Origin: JBHHZJ01 sp046758005
Lineage (GTDB): Bacteria; Pseudomonadota; Alphaproteobacteria; Kiloniellales; J153
Length of the DNA stretch: 49,515 nucleotides
NCBI GenBank assembly: GCA_046758005.1
Contig: JBHHZJ010000013.1
Span: 1-49,515 of the forward strand
Direction: 5' to 3'
A program made the translations under genes and the position numbers. Below, in pieces: positions 22,840 to 31,200 of this stretch (positions are counted from its first letter, which is position 1; each line of letters begins with the position of its first letter). The notes below the pieces were generated by a model. That model was not told where the DNA came from. It was given only the letters and a program-made list of their open reading frames with translations, and ran no database searches.

Positions 22840-23827
22840 CGGCGGCCGGGAACGGACGCGCGAAGCCGCGCGTCCGGCCCATTGGCTGCGCGCGGCGATG
22901 CTGGCCGGCCTTCTCCTGACGTGGCCCTGGCCCGCCCGCGCGTTCCCGCCCGAGGTTCTGGACTCCGTGGTCAGCGTCCTGCCGCTGTGGCCGGGCCACG
23001 AGCGGGGCGGCCGGCCGCAGGTGCCGCCGGGCACCGCGCCCGAGGGCACGGCGGTGGCGATCCTTGACGGCGGCCACCTCGTGACCGCGCTGCACGTCGT
23101 GGACCGCGCGGTCGCGATCACCGTGCGCCTGCCCGACGGGCGCGAGGCCCCGGCCGAGCTGGTGAGCCGCGATCCGCCGACCGACCTGGCCCTGCTCAAG
23201 GTGGAGGCCGACCTGCCGGTCCTGCCGGACGCGCCGGAGCCGGCGCTCGGCGCGCCGGTGTGCGCCGTGGGCAACCAGTTCGGCCTCGGCCTGTCGGTCA
23301 CGTGCGGCGTGGTCTCGGCCCTGCACCGCAGCGGCGTCGGCTTCAACCCGATCGAGGACTTCGTGCAGACCGACGCGGTCGTGAACCCGGGCGCCTCGGG
23401 CGGCGCGCTGGTCGACGCCGAGGGGCGCCTGGTCGGCGTGCTGTCCGCCATCTTCACCAAGGACACGGACGCCGACATCGGGGTCAACTTCGCCGCCTCC
23501 ACCGCGCTGGTGCGCCGCGTCGTCGAGGACCTGGCCGCGCGCGGGCGGGTCATCCGGGCCCGCTCGGGCCTGCGGGTGGCCGACCTCGCGCCGGAGCGGC
23601 GCGCGGCGCTGGCCGGCGCGCGGGTCGTCGCCGTCAGTCCCGGCGGCGCGGCCGAGCGCGCGGGGCTGCGCCCCGGCGACGTGGTCACGGCGGTGGGCGC
23701 GCGCACGGTCCGCAAGGCGAGCGACGTCACCGGCGCCTTCGCCCTGTATCGGCCCGGCGACCGGGTCGCCGTGGCCGTCGTTCGCGACGGCGCCGCGGTC
23801 ACGCTCGAGCTGGCCCTGCCGCCGTGA
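22829..23827 (+). CDS. Exported HtrA/Deg-like serine protease with PDZ domain
   Basis: A 332-residue protein from the GTG at 22829 (ATG 22898 is the alternative). A long basic n-region and a hydrophobic core end at PARA, an export signal. The trypsin-like domain shows the triad H89 (TALHVVD), D119 (PTDLALL) and S190 (NPGASGGAL). One PDZ domain follows at about 247-330 with PGGAAERAGLRPGD. HtrA proteins degrade or refold damaged envelope proteins. Its stop overlaps the next protease's start (GTGA), so the two are made together. Nothing links it functionally to the cytochrome locus except proximity. Confidence 0.87.
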   Translation: MGASGGRERTREAARPAHWLRAAMLAGLLLTWPWPARAFPPEVLDSVVSVLPLWPGHERGGRPQVPPGTAPEGTAVAILDGGHLVTALHVVDRAVAITVRLPDGREAPAELVSRDPPTDLALLKVEADLPVLPDAPEPALGAPVCAVGNQFGLGLSVTCGVVSALHRSGVGFNPIEDFVQTDAVVNPGASGGALVDAEGRLVGVLSAIFTKDTDADIGVNFAASTALVRRVVEDLAARGRVIRARSGLRVADLAPERRAALAGARVVAVSPGGAAERAGLRPGDVVTAVGARTVRKASDVTGAFALYRPGDRVAVAVVRDGAAVTLELALPP

Positions 23828-24963
23828 GCGCGGCCCGGCCGACCCGCGCGCCCGCATGGGCGCCGCTCGCGCTCGCTCTATGGCTGGTCGGCTCGGCCGC
23901 CGCGGCGAAGGACCCGCCGTGCGCCGCGCCGGCGCCGGTGTGCGCGGCCCGGGACGCGGTCTTCGCGGTCTCCGCCTTCGATCCGCTGGCCAGCGCCGTG
24001 CGCATCGGCCCGGACCTGCTGGTCACCAACCGGCACGTGGTCGCCGATGCGGCCCGCGCCGTGCTCGTCCTGCGCGACGGCCGCCGGATCGAGGCCGAGG
24101 TCGTGCCGAGCGCCTACGCGGGGGACCTCGCACTCCTGCGCGCGGCCGGGTTGGACCCCGGGCCCGCGCTCGCGCCCGCCGAGGCGGCGCCCGGGGGCGC
24201 GCTCTACACGGTGGCGGCGGACGCGGCCGGCGGCCGGGTGCGCGTCTACCCGCCGGGACGGCCGATCGTCGGGCCGGCGCCGGGCAAGCCGCTCGCCCGG
24301 CTGCACCATTCCGCGCCCAGCGAGCCGGGCAACAGCGGCGGCGCGCTGCTCGACGCCGCGGGGCGTCTGGTCGGCATCGTCAGCGCCGGCGGGCAGGGGC
24401 GCTACGAGGCGATCCCCGCCGCGCGCGTCGCCGCCCTGCGCGCCGAAAGCGGCCCGGCGTACCGGGACGCGGACCGGCGCCTGGGCGCGGCCTACCGGGC
24501 CTGCATCGAGGCGCTCGACCGGGCGGAGCGGGGCGGGCCGGGGCTCGACGAGGCGCGCGCGCAGGCCCTGCAACGCGCCTGTGGCGCGAGCGGCAACCGC
24601 CAGCTGTTCGACCTCGCCGCGCAGGCGCTCGGCCGGGCCGGGCGGCTCGCGCGCTCGCAGGCCATGTTCGAGCGTGCGCTCGAGCAGGACCCGCACGCGC
24701 TCAACGCGCGGATCGGCCTGGTCGTCACCCTCCACCTCGCCCGGCGCTACGGCGCGGCGGTGGCGCACGCGTCCTGGCTGCTCGACGTCCTGCCCGAGGA
24801 TCGGCAGGTGCTGCGCCTGGCCGTCGTCTCGGGCAAGTGGGGCGGCGCGCCCGGGCTGGCCGAGCGGGCGCTCGCGCTGCTCGAGGCGCACCATCCCCTG
24901 CTTGCCCCGAGCGCCCGGCGCTTCCTCGACAGCGAGGCGGGACCGCCGGCCCGGCGGCCATGA
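23824..24963 (+). CDS. Exported trypsin-like serine protease with TPR-like C-terminal half
   Basis: A 379-residue protein. A signal peptide ends near SAAAA (residues 24-28). The protease domain has H71 (TNRHVVAD), D101 (AGDLALL) and S171 in the canonical EPGNSGGAL. There is no PDZ domain. Instead, residues about 215-375 form helical repeats resembling tetratricopeptide units (for example RSQAMFERALEQDPHALNAR). The GTG start overlaps the stop of the preceding protease. TPRs could dock a partner or the sister protease. Coupled synthesis suggests a pair acting in one periplasmic process; the substrate is unknown. Confidence 0.83.
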   Translation: MSAARPTRAPAWAPLALALWLVGSAAAAKDPPCAAPAPVCAARDAVFAVSAFDPLASAVRIGPDLLVTNRHVVADAARAVLVLRDGRRIEAEVVPSAYAGDLALLRAAGLDPGPALAPAEAAPGGALYTVAADAAGGRVRVYPPGRPIVGPAPGKPLARLHHSAPSEPGNSGGALLDAAGRLVGIVSAGGQGRYEAIPAARVAALRAESGPAYRDADRRLGAAYRACIEALDRAERGGPGLDEARAQALQRACGASGNRQLFDLAAQALGRAGRLARSQAMFERALEQDPHALNARIGLVVTLHLARRYGAAVAHASWLLDVLPEDRQVLRLAVVSGKWGGAPGLAERALALLEAHHPLLAPSARRFLDSEAGPPARRP

Positions 24964-25164
24964 CGCGCCGGGCGGCGGGCGGGGGTGTGGGCTGGTTCCG
25001 CCTAAACGGAAAATGCGCCAGCCGGACAAGAACCCGACCGATCGCGTGCTAAATGAATGCTACATGAACCGGTCGTATCGGGCGTTCCCGACACGCCCCT
25101 TGCGAGGACTGGACAGTCGGGATCAGTTTCCCTATAAGCGCTCGGCGCCCACCGCAACGTCCGT

Positions 25165-25240
25165 GCCCAGGTAGCTCAGTCGGTAGAGCACGTGACTGAA
25201 AATCACGGTGTCGGTGGTTCGATTCCGCCCCTGGGCACCA
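25165..25240 (+). tRNA. tRNA-Phe(GAA)
   Basis: A 76-base cloverleaf with a GCCCAGG/CCTGGGC acceptor stem, D-arm GTAGCTCAGTCGGTAGAGCAC, anticodon stem CGTGA/TCACG with loop CTGAAAA giving anticodon GAA, T-arm GGTTCGATTCC and an encoded ACCA end. Downstream sequence drops in GC and carries IS relics, so its 3' end could be an integration site. Confidence 0.97.
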
Positions 25241-25370
25241 CCGCTCAATCTACGATCTTATACGATATCCTACTGATATTCTGAGCATCTTCCCATAAGG
25301 GCCGGAAAGCACCGACGCGCTTGACGGCGGTGTACTACGCCCTGATTTCTATCCGTGGCCACTGCTGTAG

Positions 25371-25414
25371 CTGGCCAGATGGTTTGATGACTCTGGCCAG
25401 ATGGTTTGATGACT
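25371..25414. repeat. Two tandem 22-bp direct repeats
   Basis: CTGGCCAGATGGTTTGATGA plus CT occurs twice head to tail at 25371-25392 and 25393-25414. It lies immediately 3' of the truncated IS3 transposase start and may mark the deletion point. Confidence 0.8.
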
Positions 25415-25441
25415 CTGTGTAGCGCGCGCCACATAAAATGT

Positions 25442-25495
25442 GTCCTTGACAACCTGTTCAGACGACTCTTTCAGTGGCCCGGAATTCTGTCTCAT
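25442..25495 (-). pseudogene. Relic of an IS3-family transposase orfA (N terminus only)
   Basis: A good ribosome-binding site (GGAGCGAAG) and ATG lead into MRQNSGPLKESSEQVVKD, the stereotyped start of IS3-type OrfA proteins (usually followed by an R-rich HTH). After residue 18 the frame departs into unrelated sequence and the tandem 22-bp repeat. Only the first codons of the element survive. Confidence 0.6.
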
Positions 25496-25712
25496 CTTCG
25501 CTCCTTGACGGCTACGATGACCCAGAAATCCTCCGTTGTTCAATAACCCCAATCTGTCTCAGAGGCGCCGACGGCGGACAAGCCGTAGGTTTTCGTGTTG
25601 TCGGGAGCCTGGATGGCACACCAGAGACTCTACGATATATCAACAGGTTAATCTACGCTCACCGCCAAATTCACGCCGCGTCGTGAATAATTCGGGCTAA
25701 ACGGCGTTCGCT

Positions 25713-26135
25713 CTAGCCGCACTCCTCGGTAAGGGCGAAATACGGCAGGTTCTGGCCTGAGCCCGGATCGACAAAGACAACATTGACTGCCCGGCCCATG
25801 AGATTCTCGTTGGAACCCGGTCTATTGCTCAGCCGGCTGTAAAAAAGCGGACCTTCTTCCAATTCAATCGCAACGAAATAGATCGGCACCTCATCTTGGA
25901 AGCTTTCATGCTGTGGCCGATGGACCTGTGTGAAGCTCCGTATCCACCCGCGTCCGGAAACCTTCTCCCATGTCAAGTTACCGCCACCGCAGTAGGGGCA
26001 GCAAACGCGCGGATAGAACAGGAACTTTCTGCAGCCGTCCACTTCACAGCGCTGTAGCATCAAATCCCCGCTGTTACACGCTGCCCAGAAAGGCTGGCTC
26101 ACGGCGGATACCTTAGGCATCGGCCTGTCGTTCAT
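25713..26135 (-). CDS. DUF35 zinc-ribbon / OB-fold protein
   Basis: A 140-residue protein. A rubredoxin-like zinc ribbon uses C30, C35, C46 and C49 (CCPYCG), followed by an OB-fold with the family pattern W-E-x-V-SGRGWI-x-SFTQVHRP and G-R-AV-NV. DUF35 proteins act as partners of thiolase-like enzymes; in steroid side-chain degradation the Ltp2-DUF35 complex is a retro-aldolase. Here its start overlaps the thiolase-like gene's stop (ATGA), so a heteromeric complex is very likely. It is the last gene of the ten-gene operon. Confidence 0.87.
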   Translation of the reverse strand: MNDRPMPKVSAVSQPFWAACNSGDLMLQRCEVDGCRKFLFYPRVCCPYCGGGNLTWEKVSGRGWIRSFTQVHRPQHESFQDEVPIYFVAIELEEGPLFYSRLSNRPGSNENLMGRAVNVVFVDPGSGQNLPYFALTEECG

Positions 26136-27307
26136 GAGTGGTCTTCCTTGCTGCATCGGGCGAGAATGGCAGCGCTGGACGATAAGCCCCGTCCGTAGGA
26201 GACCATGCCATAGCCGGAAACGATCCCTCGGCGGCACTCGACCTGACGCGCCCCGGCTTCGCCCCGAAGCTGTTGAACCGCCTCGACAACGCCGATCATG
26301 CCCCCACTGGCCCCCGCCTGGCCCGCCGAGAGCTGGCCGCCTCCGGTGTTGATCGGCAGATCCCCGTCCACGGTCGTATTCTTTTCCGTAATAAGGTTCG
26401 CGGCTTTGCCTCTGGCGCAGAAACCCAGCCCTTCGAGCTGGATGAATTCCATCACCGGGTAGTCATCATAGAGCTGCAGGAAATCCATCTCCCCCGGGCC
26501 TAGGCCTGCTTGATCGTACATGCGTTCGCGAAAAGCCTCCCAGCCGCCACGGAGGGAGTAAACGTCGTTTGCCTGGTAGTTATGGATCTCACCGCCACCC
26601 AGAATGCGGACCAGGGGGACATCGAGGCGGCCGGCGACATCCGCGCCGGCAAGAACAACACAGTCGCCCCCGCAGCAGGGAAGAACACAATCGAAGAGCC
26701 GTAACGGCTCGGCTATGAGGCGAGCATTCAGATATTCCTCCAAAGTGAGCGGTGTCTGGAAGAGTGCGTTCGGGTTTAGCAGCGCGTTTTGCCTCTGCGC
26801 CACCGCCAGATGGCCGAAGTCCTCGCGGGTCGCGTCAAACTCTTCCATGTAAAGTCGCGTGTGCAATGCAAAAACCCCATTTGCTCCTCCGAAGCCGTAG
26901 GGCGCTAGGTAGTCTCGCATCGAAGAATTGAAGGCCCGATCTATCATGTCGTTATGCGTCGCCACGTCGAACACGTCACCGGCAACGCATGCGACGACGT
27001 CTGCGTCACCCGCCTGAATGGCCCGCGCGGCGTGAAGCATGCCGATGATGCTTGAAGCGCCGCCGTACAACCCCTGGAACAGCCAACGTGGCTCCAACCC
27101 AAAATGCTCCGCCATGACGGTTACGTTGTCCGGCGGCAGGACAAAAGAGGAGACCGCAAGGCCGTCGACGTTTTGCCAGGTTAGCCCGGCTGAGCGAAGG
27201 GCAACATCTACCGCCTCCCAGAGGACACGTTGGACGGGCTTGTCGGTACGCTTCTCGTACGAGGTTTGACCGGCCCCTACGATGTACACGCCGCCGTAAT
27301 CGCTCAT
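26132..27307 (-). CDS. Thiolase-like protein lacking canonical catalytic residues
   Basis: A 391-residue protein of the SCP2/lipid-transfer thiolase superfamily (MSDYGGVYIVGAGQT at the start; ATG 27313 is an alternative). Where thiolases carry the nucleophilic Cys the sequence reads YGGASSIIG (81-89). The C-terminal GHP motif is SAGQAGASGG, and the final Cys motif is SGYGMVSYG, so all three standard active-site residues appear replaced. Tyr residues are present near the C terminus. This pattern, with a DUF35 partner, fits Ltp2-like acyl-CoA retro-aldolases better than thiolases. It lies 20 bp after the CoA-transferase. Likely role: cleave a 3-hydroxyacyl-CoA made from the imported compound. 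The substrate is unknown. Confidence 0.83.
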   Translation of the reverse strand: MSDYGGVYIVGAGQTSYEKRTDKPVQRVLWEAVDVALRSAGLTWQNVDGLAVSSFVLPPDNVTVMAEHFGLEPRWLFQGLYGGASSIIGMLHAARAIQAGDADVVACVAGDVFDVATHNDMIDRAFNSSMRDYLAPYGFGGANGVFALHTRLYMEEFDATREDFGHLAVAQRQNALLNPNALFQTPLTLEEYLNARLIAEPLRLFDCVLPCCGGDCVVLAGADVAGRLDVPLVRILGGGEIHNYQANDVYSLRGGWEAFRERMYDQAGLGPGEMDFLQLYDDYPVMEFIQLEGLGFCARGKAANLITEKNTTVDGDLPINTGGGQLSAGQAGASGGMIGVVEAVQQLRGEAGARQVECRRGIVSGYGMVSYGRGLSSSAAILARCSKEDHS

Positions 27308-27326
27308 TCCCATCGCCCGTCCGCAC

Positions 27327-28547
27327 TCAGATGACGCCGAGGACCCGAAGTCGCTCGAGCTCGTCATGATTCAAACCCAGTTCCTCTAGGTAGATGGCCT
27401 CGTTGGCAGCGGCCAACGCCCCGCCCGAATGCCAGACCTTCCCTGGGGTGCGACCAAACCGCGGCGTTGGCCCTTGCATACGGACCGTGCCGAATTCATG
27501 GTCAGGGACCTCGACGATATCCTTGCGAGCCTGGTAATGCGGATCATTGAAGATGTCCCTGATATCGAGCACTGGGCCCGCGACGACATTCGCCTCGTTG
27601 AACAAAGACATGATCTCGTCAAAGTCTCTCTCGACGAACCAATCGGCGATCATCTCGTCCAATACGTCGGCGTTCTCGCAGCGCTTCACATTGTCCGTAA
27701 ATCGCGAATCGGTGATCAGCTCTGGCATTCCCATAGCCTTGAGCAGTCTCTCGAAAGTCTTCTGTGAGCTTGCCGAGATGGCGACCCAGCGCCCGTCGCG
27801 CGTCTGATAGGTGTTCCGCGGCGAATCCTCGGCCAGACGGTTGCCTTGGCGCTGTTTGACAATCCCAAGCTGGTCGAATCCGATCACCTGCGCCTCGACC
27901 AGGCGGAAAAGTGGCTCGTAAAGGCTAACGTCGATCTCCTGACCTTTCCCCGAGCCACCCTGGTCCCTCTCGTAGATTGCGAACATGGCTGACATGGCGG
28001 CGAAGGTTGCCGCCACCGAGTCGGCAAGTGGGAAGCCCGGCAAGGTCGGCGGCCTGTCCGGAAAACCGGTGAAGGCGGGCACGCCGCTAAAGGCCTCGGC
28101 AATCGTCCCGTAACCGCCCCGATGGGAATAGGGGCCGCTCTGGCCAAAGCCCGAGACCCGGACCAGGACCAGCCCTGGATTGATTTCGGACAGTACGTCA
28201 TACCCCAGGCACCAACGTTCAAAGGTGCCCGGTCGGTAGTTCTCAATCACGATGTCCGCAGTCTCGGCCAGCCGCTTGAACAGACCTTGTCCTTCCTTGG
28301 TCGAGAGGTTCAGGGTGATGAGGCGCTTGTTGCGCGCGATCACTTTCCACCAGAGAGATTTCCCCTCCTTCATGGGGGTCCAGTGGCGCATCGAATCGCC
28401 GACGCCGGGCAACTCCAGCTTCACAACGTCGGCACCGAAATCTGCAAGATGCGTGGCCGCCAAGGGCCCGGCAATCATTGTTCCGGCATCGATAACGCGC
28501 AGCCCTACGAGGGGGCCTGCATTGGCCCGGTGCCGGTCGTCAAGCAT
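27327..28547 (-). CDS. Family III (CaiB/BaiF) acyl-CoA transferase
   Basis: A 406-residue protein. The N terminus PLVGLRVIDAGTMIAGP and the GADVVKLE segment are hallmarks of the family. The expected catalytic aspartate is D176 in PLADSVAA. The ATG at 28547 has GGAGGAAAG upstream and lies eight bases inside the SHMT-like gene's end, so translation is coupled. Such enzymes move CoA from a donor thioester to a carboxylic acid. In this operon it would activate the acid left after the SHMT-like step so that the thiolase-like/DUF35 pair can cleave it. The acid is not identifiable from sequence. Confidence 0.9.
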   Translation of the reverse strand: MLDDRHRANAGPLVGLRVIDAGTMIAGPLAATHLADFGADVVKLELPGVGDSMRHWTPMKEGKSLWWKVIARNKRLITLNLSTKEGQGLFKRLAETADIVIENYRPGTFERWCLGYDVLSEINPGLVLVRVSGFGQSGPYSHRGGYGTIAEAFSGVPAFTGFPDRPPTLPGFPLADSVAATFAAMSAMFAIYERDQGGSGKGQEIDVSLYEPLFRLVEAQVIGFDQLGIVKQRQGNRLAEDSPRNTYQTRDGRWVAISASSQKTFERLLKAMGMPELITDSRFTDNVKRCENADVLDEMIADWFVERDFDEIMSLFNEANVVAGPVLDIRDIFNDPHYQARKDIVEVPDHEFGTVRMQGPTPRFGRTPGKVWHSGGALAAANEAIYLEELGLNHDELERLRVLGVI

Positions 28548-29877
28548 GTAAACTTTCCTCCACGTTCGCTGTGTGCGGCACCAAAGCTGCATCCGGTAAC
28601 GGGTAACGGCGCGCCAAAGCCGCGATCTCCCCGAAGGCCGCCGATTCCATGCGATCGCCGTCGCCGTCTTCGAGTAATCCCGCGATGATCGGGCCGAGCT
28701 CGGCAAATTCGCGCGCGCTCATGCCTCGGATCGTCATGGCGGTCGTGCCTAGCCGCAATCCGAGGCCACTCTTGTCCGCCTTGCGCGGCGGCAGGCCAAC
28801 CCGGTTCACGAGCAAACCATGGCGCTCGAGCCGTCGCTCCACGCGCAGTGGATCCCATGGTTTCTGACGCAAGTCGATGACCACCATGTGCGTATCCGTA
28901 CCGCCGAGATAGAGCGGTAGGTTCGCCTCCTGCAGCGCACCGGAAAGGGCCTGGGCATTGGTGACGACGGCGAGCATCAAGCGGCGGAAGGGCTCGCGCG
29001 CCGCAAGATCGAAGAGCACCGCCCGACTCGCTATGATATGGGCGCCAGGCGCCCCTTGGAGTCCTGGGTACACGGCCGCGTCAATTGCCGCCGCATGGCG
29101 AGTCTTGCACAACACCAAGCCACCGGTACGTGGACCGCAAAACGTCTTGTGCGTGGATGTGGTGACGACATCCGAATAGAGTGTGGGATTCTCGTGAATC
29201 CCGGCTGCGACCAAACCTGCCACATGCGCGATATCGGCGAAAAAGAGGGCGCCGACCGATTCGGCGACCCGTTGCAAGCCGCGGAAATCGATCGCGCGGG
29301 GATAGGCGGTCGACCCGGCTATGATGATCCGAGGTCGGACCTCCTCGGCCAATCTCCGCACCGCCTCGAGGTCGATGCCCTGGGCCGCCTCATCCACCCC
29401 GAAGCCGGTGACCGCATAGTCCTGGCCAGTGAGGTGATAAGCGGCCCCATGGCTGTGATGCCCACCCGCCGAACCCTGCAGCGACAGGATCCGATCGCCC
29501 GGGTCGAGCAAGGCCCGCAGGACGGCGATGTTCGCGACCGTGGATGCGATGGCCTGCACGTTGGCATGGTCCGCCCCGAATAGGCGCTCCGCTCTCCGTT
29601 GGGCTAGCCGTTCGATCTTGTCGAAGACCTCGCAGCCGGCGACTTCTCGTGCCCCTGGATAGCCGCTGGCATTTTTAGTCACGAGGATCGAGGCCTCGAC
29701 CTCGACCGTGGCCCGCGGGCAGTAGCTTTCCGATGCGATCAGATTGACTGTCGATCCGTTGCGACGGCCTTCCTCGGCAAGAAGCGCGCCCATCTGGCGG
29801 TCGGTTGTGAAGAGCGGCGCCGCAAATAGCTCGGCCCAAGCCGTCGCCGGAGACCCGTTGCTCTGAGGTACATCCAT
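28540..29877 (-). CDS. Serine hydroxymethyltransferase-like PLP enzyme
   Basis: A 445-residue protein from the ATG at 29877. The GlyA fold is clear: NLIASES-Y near residue 45, ADIAHVAGL at 214-222 and the PLP-binding TTSTHKTFCGPRTGG with Lys244. Sequence differs enough from housekeeping GlyA (THKT-F-CGPRTGG rather than THKTLRGPRGG) to suspect a paralogue with a special substrate, such as alpha-methylserine or another beta-hydroxy amino acid. It sits between an amino-acid permease (5 bp upstream) and the CoA-transferase, so it should act on the imported compound. A longer upstream frame is the antisense of the permease. Confidence 0.85.
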   Translation of the reverse strand: MDVPQSNGSPATAWAELFAAPLFTTDRQMGALLAEEGRRNGSTVNLIASESYCPRATVEVEASILVTKNASGYPGAREVAGCEVFDKIERLAQRRAERLFGADHANVQAIASTVANIAVLRALLDPGDRILSLQGSAGGHHSHGAAYHLTGQDYAVTGFGVDEAAQGIDLEAVRRLAEEVRPRIIIAGSTAYPRAIDFRGLQRVAESVGALFFADIAHVAGLVAAGIHENPTLYSDVVTTSTHKTFCGPRTGGLVLCKTRHAAAIDAAVYPGLQGAPGAHIIASRAVLFDLAAREPFRRLMLAVVTNAQALSGALQEANLPLYLGGTDTHMVVIDLRQKPWDPLRVERRLERHGLLVNRVGLPPRKADKSGLGLRLGTTAMTIRGMSAREFAELGPIIAGLLEDGDGDRMESAAFGEIAALARRYPLPDAALVPHTANVEESLHA

Positions 29878-29882
29878 GCCTG

Positions 29883-30530
29883 TCAATTCCGATAAGACGT
29901 AAATCGCCCCTCCAACCGCTTGCCCAGAATTGTAAATGGGTAACAAAGTGCGAAATATATTGCTAAAGCGAACCCGAATACCTGGAAGGTTTCCAGGGTT
30001 TGACTCGATATTTCTTTGCTCGCTAACGTGAGTTCCCAAATGTTGATCACCGAGGCAAGTGCCGTTGCTTTGATCGTAATGGGGATCAGACTGACGTAGG
30101 GCGGGATTGCCGCCCGCAGCGCCTGGGGCAGAAGGATCTGCCACACGAGCTGCCCGGGTGTCATTCCCAGGGCGAGGCCGCCTTCGGACTGAGCGCTTGG
30201 AACGCCGAGAATTGACCCTCGCACGACCTCCGTGACCAATGCCCCCATGTGAAATGAAATCGCTAGCACCGCGACCGTGTATGGGTCGACGATGATGCCG
30301 AAGAAAGGCAATCCGAAGTAAACCAGGAACAGTTGAACCAGGATCGGGATGCCACGGATTACATAGACGCACCCGAGAATGATGCTCTTCCCCAGTCTGC
30401 CCGCCAGGATGCTCAAAATTCCGATCAGGAGCCCCACGACCGTCGACAGAAGGATTGCAAGAATGGCGAGGCCCATCGTCACTCCAGACGCTTCGAAAAG
30501 ATAAGGCAGGCTCGAGCTCAGATCCTGCAT
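29883..30530 (-). CDS. Polar amino-acid ABC transporter permease (second)
   Basis: A 215-residue protein of the HisM/GlnP family with about five TM helices and the cytoplasmic EAA loop (EGGLALGMTPGQLVWQILLPQALRA region, about 115-139) that contacts the ATPase. The N-terminal block VYVIRGIPILVQLFLVYFGLP is typical. It begins four bases after the first permease ends. Together they should form the heterodimeric channel for an amino-acid-like solute. Confidence 0.9.
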   Translation of the reverse strand: MQDLSSSLPYLFEASGVTMGLAILAILLSTVVGLLIGILSILAGRLGKSIILGCVYVIRGIPILVQLFLVYFGLPFFGIIVDPYTVAVLAISFHMGALVTEVVRGSILGVPSAQSEGGLALGMTPGQLVWQILLPQALRAAIPPYVSLIPITIKATALASVINIWELTLASKEISSQTLETFQVFGFALAIYFALCYPFTILGKRLEGRFTSYRN

Positions 30531-30534
30531 GGCT

Positions 30535-31200
30535 TCACCTGGCGAAACGATAGGCCTGCTCGACGCCGCGCATGAGCAATGAAAAGATCGCCGAGAGGAG
30601 CAGGTAGATCATGCCCACCGCGAAGAACATCTCGAAGCTGGCCGCGCTTTGCTCGGCCAGGGTGCGGCCCCGGAGGGTGATCTCCACGACTCCGATGGTG
30701 GAAACGAGCGAAGTATCGTGCAAGAGCAGGACGAGCTGATTTCCCATAGCGGGAATGGCGTTACGGATTGCCTGGGGCAGAATGACGAGCCGCGTTACGC
30801 TTTGCGGCATCATGCCCAGGGCAAGACCGGCTTCGCGTTGGTTGTGGCTGATCGACTGGATCGTGCCGCGAAGAATCTCCGCAAAGAAGGCGGCGTGCTG
30901 GGCTGCGAGGGCGACCACGCCGCTGACAAACGGAGAAAAAACAATCCCAGCCGCGGGCAGCCCGAAGAACACGAAATAGAGCTGAATCAGCAGGGGCGTG
31001 TTGCGGTAAAACTCGATGTAGGCGGTCGCGGCGACGTACAAGGGTCCGCGGGAAAGTCGCGCAACCGCGAGAACGACCCCGGCAAAAAACGCGACGAAAA
31101 GCGCCACCGCGAAGATTTCCAGCGCCAGAAGCATTGCCGGGAGGAAATCCGGCAAATGCCGGAGCAGGTAATCGAGGTCGAATCGGAGGTGCTGGTTCAC
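30535..31200 (-). CDS. Polar amino-acid ABC transporter permease (first)
   Basis: A 221-residue HisQ/GlnP-type permease with the signatures EFYRNTPLLIQLYF and an EAA-loop segment, NQREAGLALGMMPQSV. The GTG start at 31200 overlaps the ATPase stop (GTGA). Five hydrophobic segments are visible. Same operon and role as its partner. Confidence 0.9.
   Translation of the reverse strand: MNQHLRFDLDYLLRHLPDFLPAMLLALEIFAVALFVAFFAGVVLAVARLSRGPLYVAATAYIEFYRNTPLLIQLYFVFFGLPAAGIVFSPFVSGVVALAAQHAAFFAEILRGTIQSISHNQREAGLALGMMPQSVTRLVILPQAIRNAIPAMGNQLVLLLHDTSLVSTIGVVEITLRGRTLAEQSAASFEMFFAVGMIYLLLSAIFSLLMRGVEQAYRFAR

Larger units (their letters stand above)
25241..25712. other. Low-GC junction with IS debris
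   Basis: About 470 bp with no intact gene. It contains a 22-bp tandem duplication and an IS3-type transposase start (both listed separately). I found no copy of the tRNA-Phe 3' end that would define an attachment site. Confidence 0.5.

Noticed and set aside
25371..25414. Possible CRISPR
   Set aside because: Two 22-bp units directly adjacent with no spacers; no cas genes in the window.
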